This document shows positions 63,180-64,000 of a DNA stretch of 64,000 bases, piece by piece (within the stretch, counting starts at the first letter, position 1; each line of letters begins with the position of its first letter). Source of the DNA: Rutpela maculata. Lineage: Eukaryota > Arthropoda > Insecta > Coleoptera > Cerambycidae. The notes below the pieces were generated by a model that saw nothing but the letters and a program-made list of their open reading frames with translations, was not told the DNA's origin and did no database searches. A program made the translations under genes and the position numbers. The DNA is taken from the NCBI GenBank assembly GCA_936432065.2, contig OW386294.2, positions 46,328,842 through 46,392,841 of the forward strand, written 5' to 3'.

Positions 63180-64000
63180 TTACTTCAAATGATCAAATAG
63201 CAAAAATGCATTTTGAAGTGAGTTTTTTCGATAACGGTGGGTTTTACGAGATTTTCCCAAGACACCTTTTCGACCAGAAAAGTCATGACTAGGAACTTTT
63301 GTTAACAACATTTTTTGATTCGACGACGTTAAAGCATGTTTTACCATGTCTTCGCATAGTAAAAGCACATTTTTGAATCGAGTTAAACTTTCAATACCAA
63401 TCATTTACAAGCATACATAGAACGTTGTATTCGACTCAACAAAGTATAGTGTACGTTTACTTCAAATGATCAAATAGCAAAAATGCATTTTGAAGTGAGT
63501 TTTTTCCATAACGGTGGGTTTTACGAGATTTTCCCAAGAGACCTTTTCGCCTAGAAAATTCATGACTAGGAACTTCTGTTAACAACCTTTTTTGATTCGA
63601 CGACGTTAAAGCATGTTTTATCATGTCATCGGATAGTAAATGCACAATTTTGAATCGAGTTAAACATTCAATACGAATCATTTACAAGCATACATAGAAC
63701 GTTGTATTCGACTCAACAAAGTATAGTGTACGTTTACTTCAAATGATCAAATAGCAAAAATGCATTTTGAAGTGAGTTTTTTCCATAACGGTGGGTTTTA
63801 CGAGATTTTCCCAAGAGACCTTTTCGCCTAGAAAAGTCATGACTAGGAACTTTTGTTAACAACATTTTTTGATTCGACGACGTTAAAGCATGTTTTACCA
63901 TGTCATCGGATCGTAACAGCACATTTCTAAATCGATTTAAACATTCAGTACGAATCATATACAAGCTTCTATAGAACAATGTATTCGAATCAACAAAGTA

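Larger units (their letters stand above)
28967..64000 (-). repeat. 277-bp satellite array, - orientation
   Basis: The same monomer family as on the left, reverse-complemented: 126 monomers counted from the stop codon at 29108 to the one at 63734, plus a truncated monomer at the left end. It continues past the window edge. Classes A and B alternate more regularly than on the + side. Variants typical of this side and not seen on the + side include Glu-Ser-Leu in the Cys-Glu-Asp-Met monomers, Val-Asn-Ser, Lys-Val-Leu-Leu and Asn-Arg-Tyr-Arg. The Arg-Ile-Gly variant of the + side is absent. Indels are twelve 1-bp deletions, one 1-bp insertion and one 12-bp insertion. This side is therefore a related but separately evolved HOR array, not a mirror copy of 1-27143. 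Confidence 0.97.

Noticed and set aside
1..64000. CRISPR array or bacterial repeat system
   Set aside because: Repeats are 277 and 89 bp in direct contact with no unique spacers, and no cas-like gene is present.
1..64000. The - array as a simple inverted assembly copy of the + array
   Set aside because: The two have different HOR lengths and different diagnostic variants (Arg-Ile-Gly only on +; Val-Asn-Ser, Asn-Arg-Tyr-Arg and Glu-Ser-Leu only on -).
1..64000. Transposable element origin or insertion
   Set aside because: No long terminal repeats, target-site duplications, reverse transcriptase or transposase frames were found in either array.

Overview
The window holds no recognisable gene. 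It is almost entirely satellite DNA from a eukaryotic chromosome, with one assembly gap. The main repeat is a 277-bp monomer of about 33% G+C. It forms one array on the + strand (1-27143, 98 monomers with full reading frames) and one in the opposite orientation (28967-64000, 126 monomers plus a truncated one). Between them lie 200 Ns (27144-27343) and a second, unrelated satellite of about 89 bp (27344-28966). Nothing here is bacterial, viral or transposon-like. Monomer CpG is over-represented (13 seen, 7.6 expected, by hand count of 4-280), which fits a lineage without strong germline CpG methylation, such as many invertebrates. I cannot name the species.

The 277-bp monomers come in two classes. 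They differ in the ~55-bp linker and in the first part of the monomer: class A (linker ends TATGCTTGTAAATG) and class B (linker ends AGAAGCTTGTATATG, carrying a HindIII site). On the + side they build higher-order repeats (HORs). A 17-monomer, 4,709-bp unit is seen cleanly at 9976-14684, with a 14-mer (1112-4989), an 18-mer (4990-9975), a 23-mer (14685-21055) and a 16-monomer copy (21056-25487) that differ by whole-monomer gains and losses. The - side is built from the same monomer family but with different diagnostic variants and a different order. It has four consecutive blocks of period about 3,045 bp (11 monomers, 31601-43780), followed by larger nested duplications, including a ~4.7-kb segment repeated 13,859 bp away.

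The two sides differ in age. All 98 + monomers keep the same open frame, and I see only one indel (+2 bp near 25990). The - side has twelve 1-bp deletions, one 1-bp insertion, one 12-bp insertion and several stop codons, so 17 of 126 frames are altered. The repeated 74- or 81-residue open frame is most likely a by-product of a monomer that lacks stops in one frame. The 81-residue version depends on an ATT start, and variant sites are about three-quarters amino-acid changing.

The best overall reading is a centromeric or pericentromeric HOR array in a long-read, scaffolded assembly. The orientation change spans the gap and may be a scaffolding choice. The most useful points for follow-up are the HOR architecture, the hybrid monomers that mark unequal crossover, the contrast in decay between the two sides, and the gap-free blunt junction between the 89-bp and 277-bp satellites at 28966/28967.
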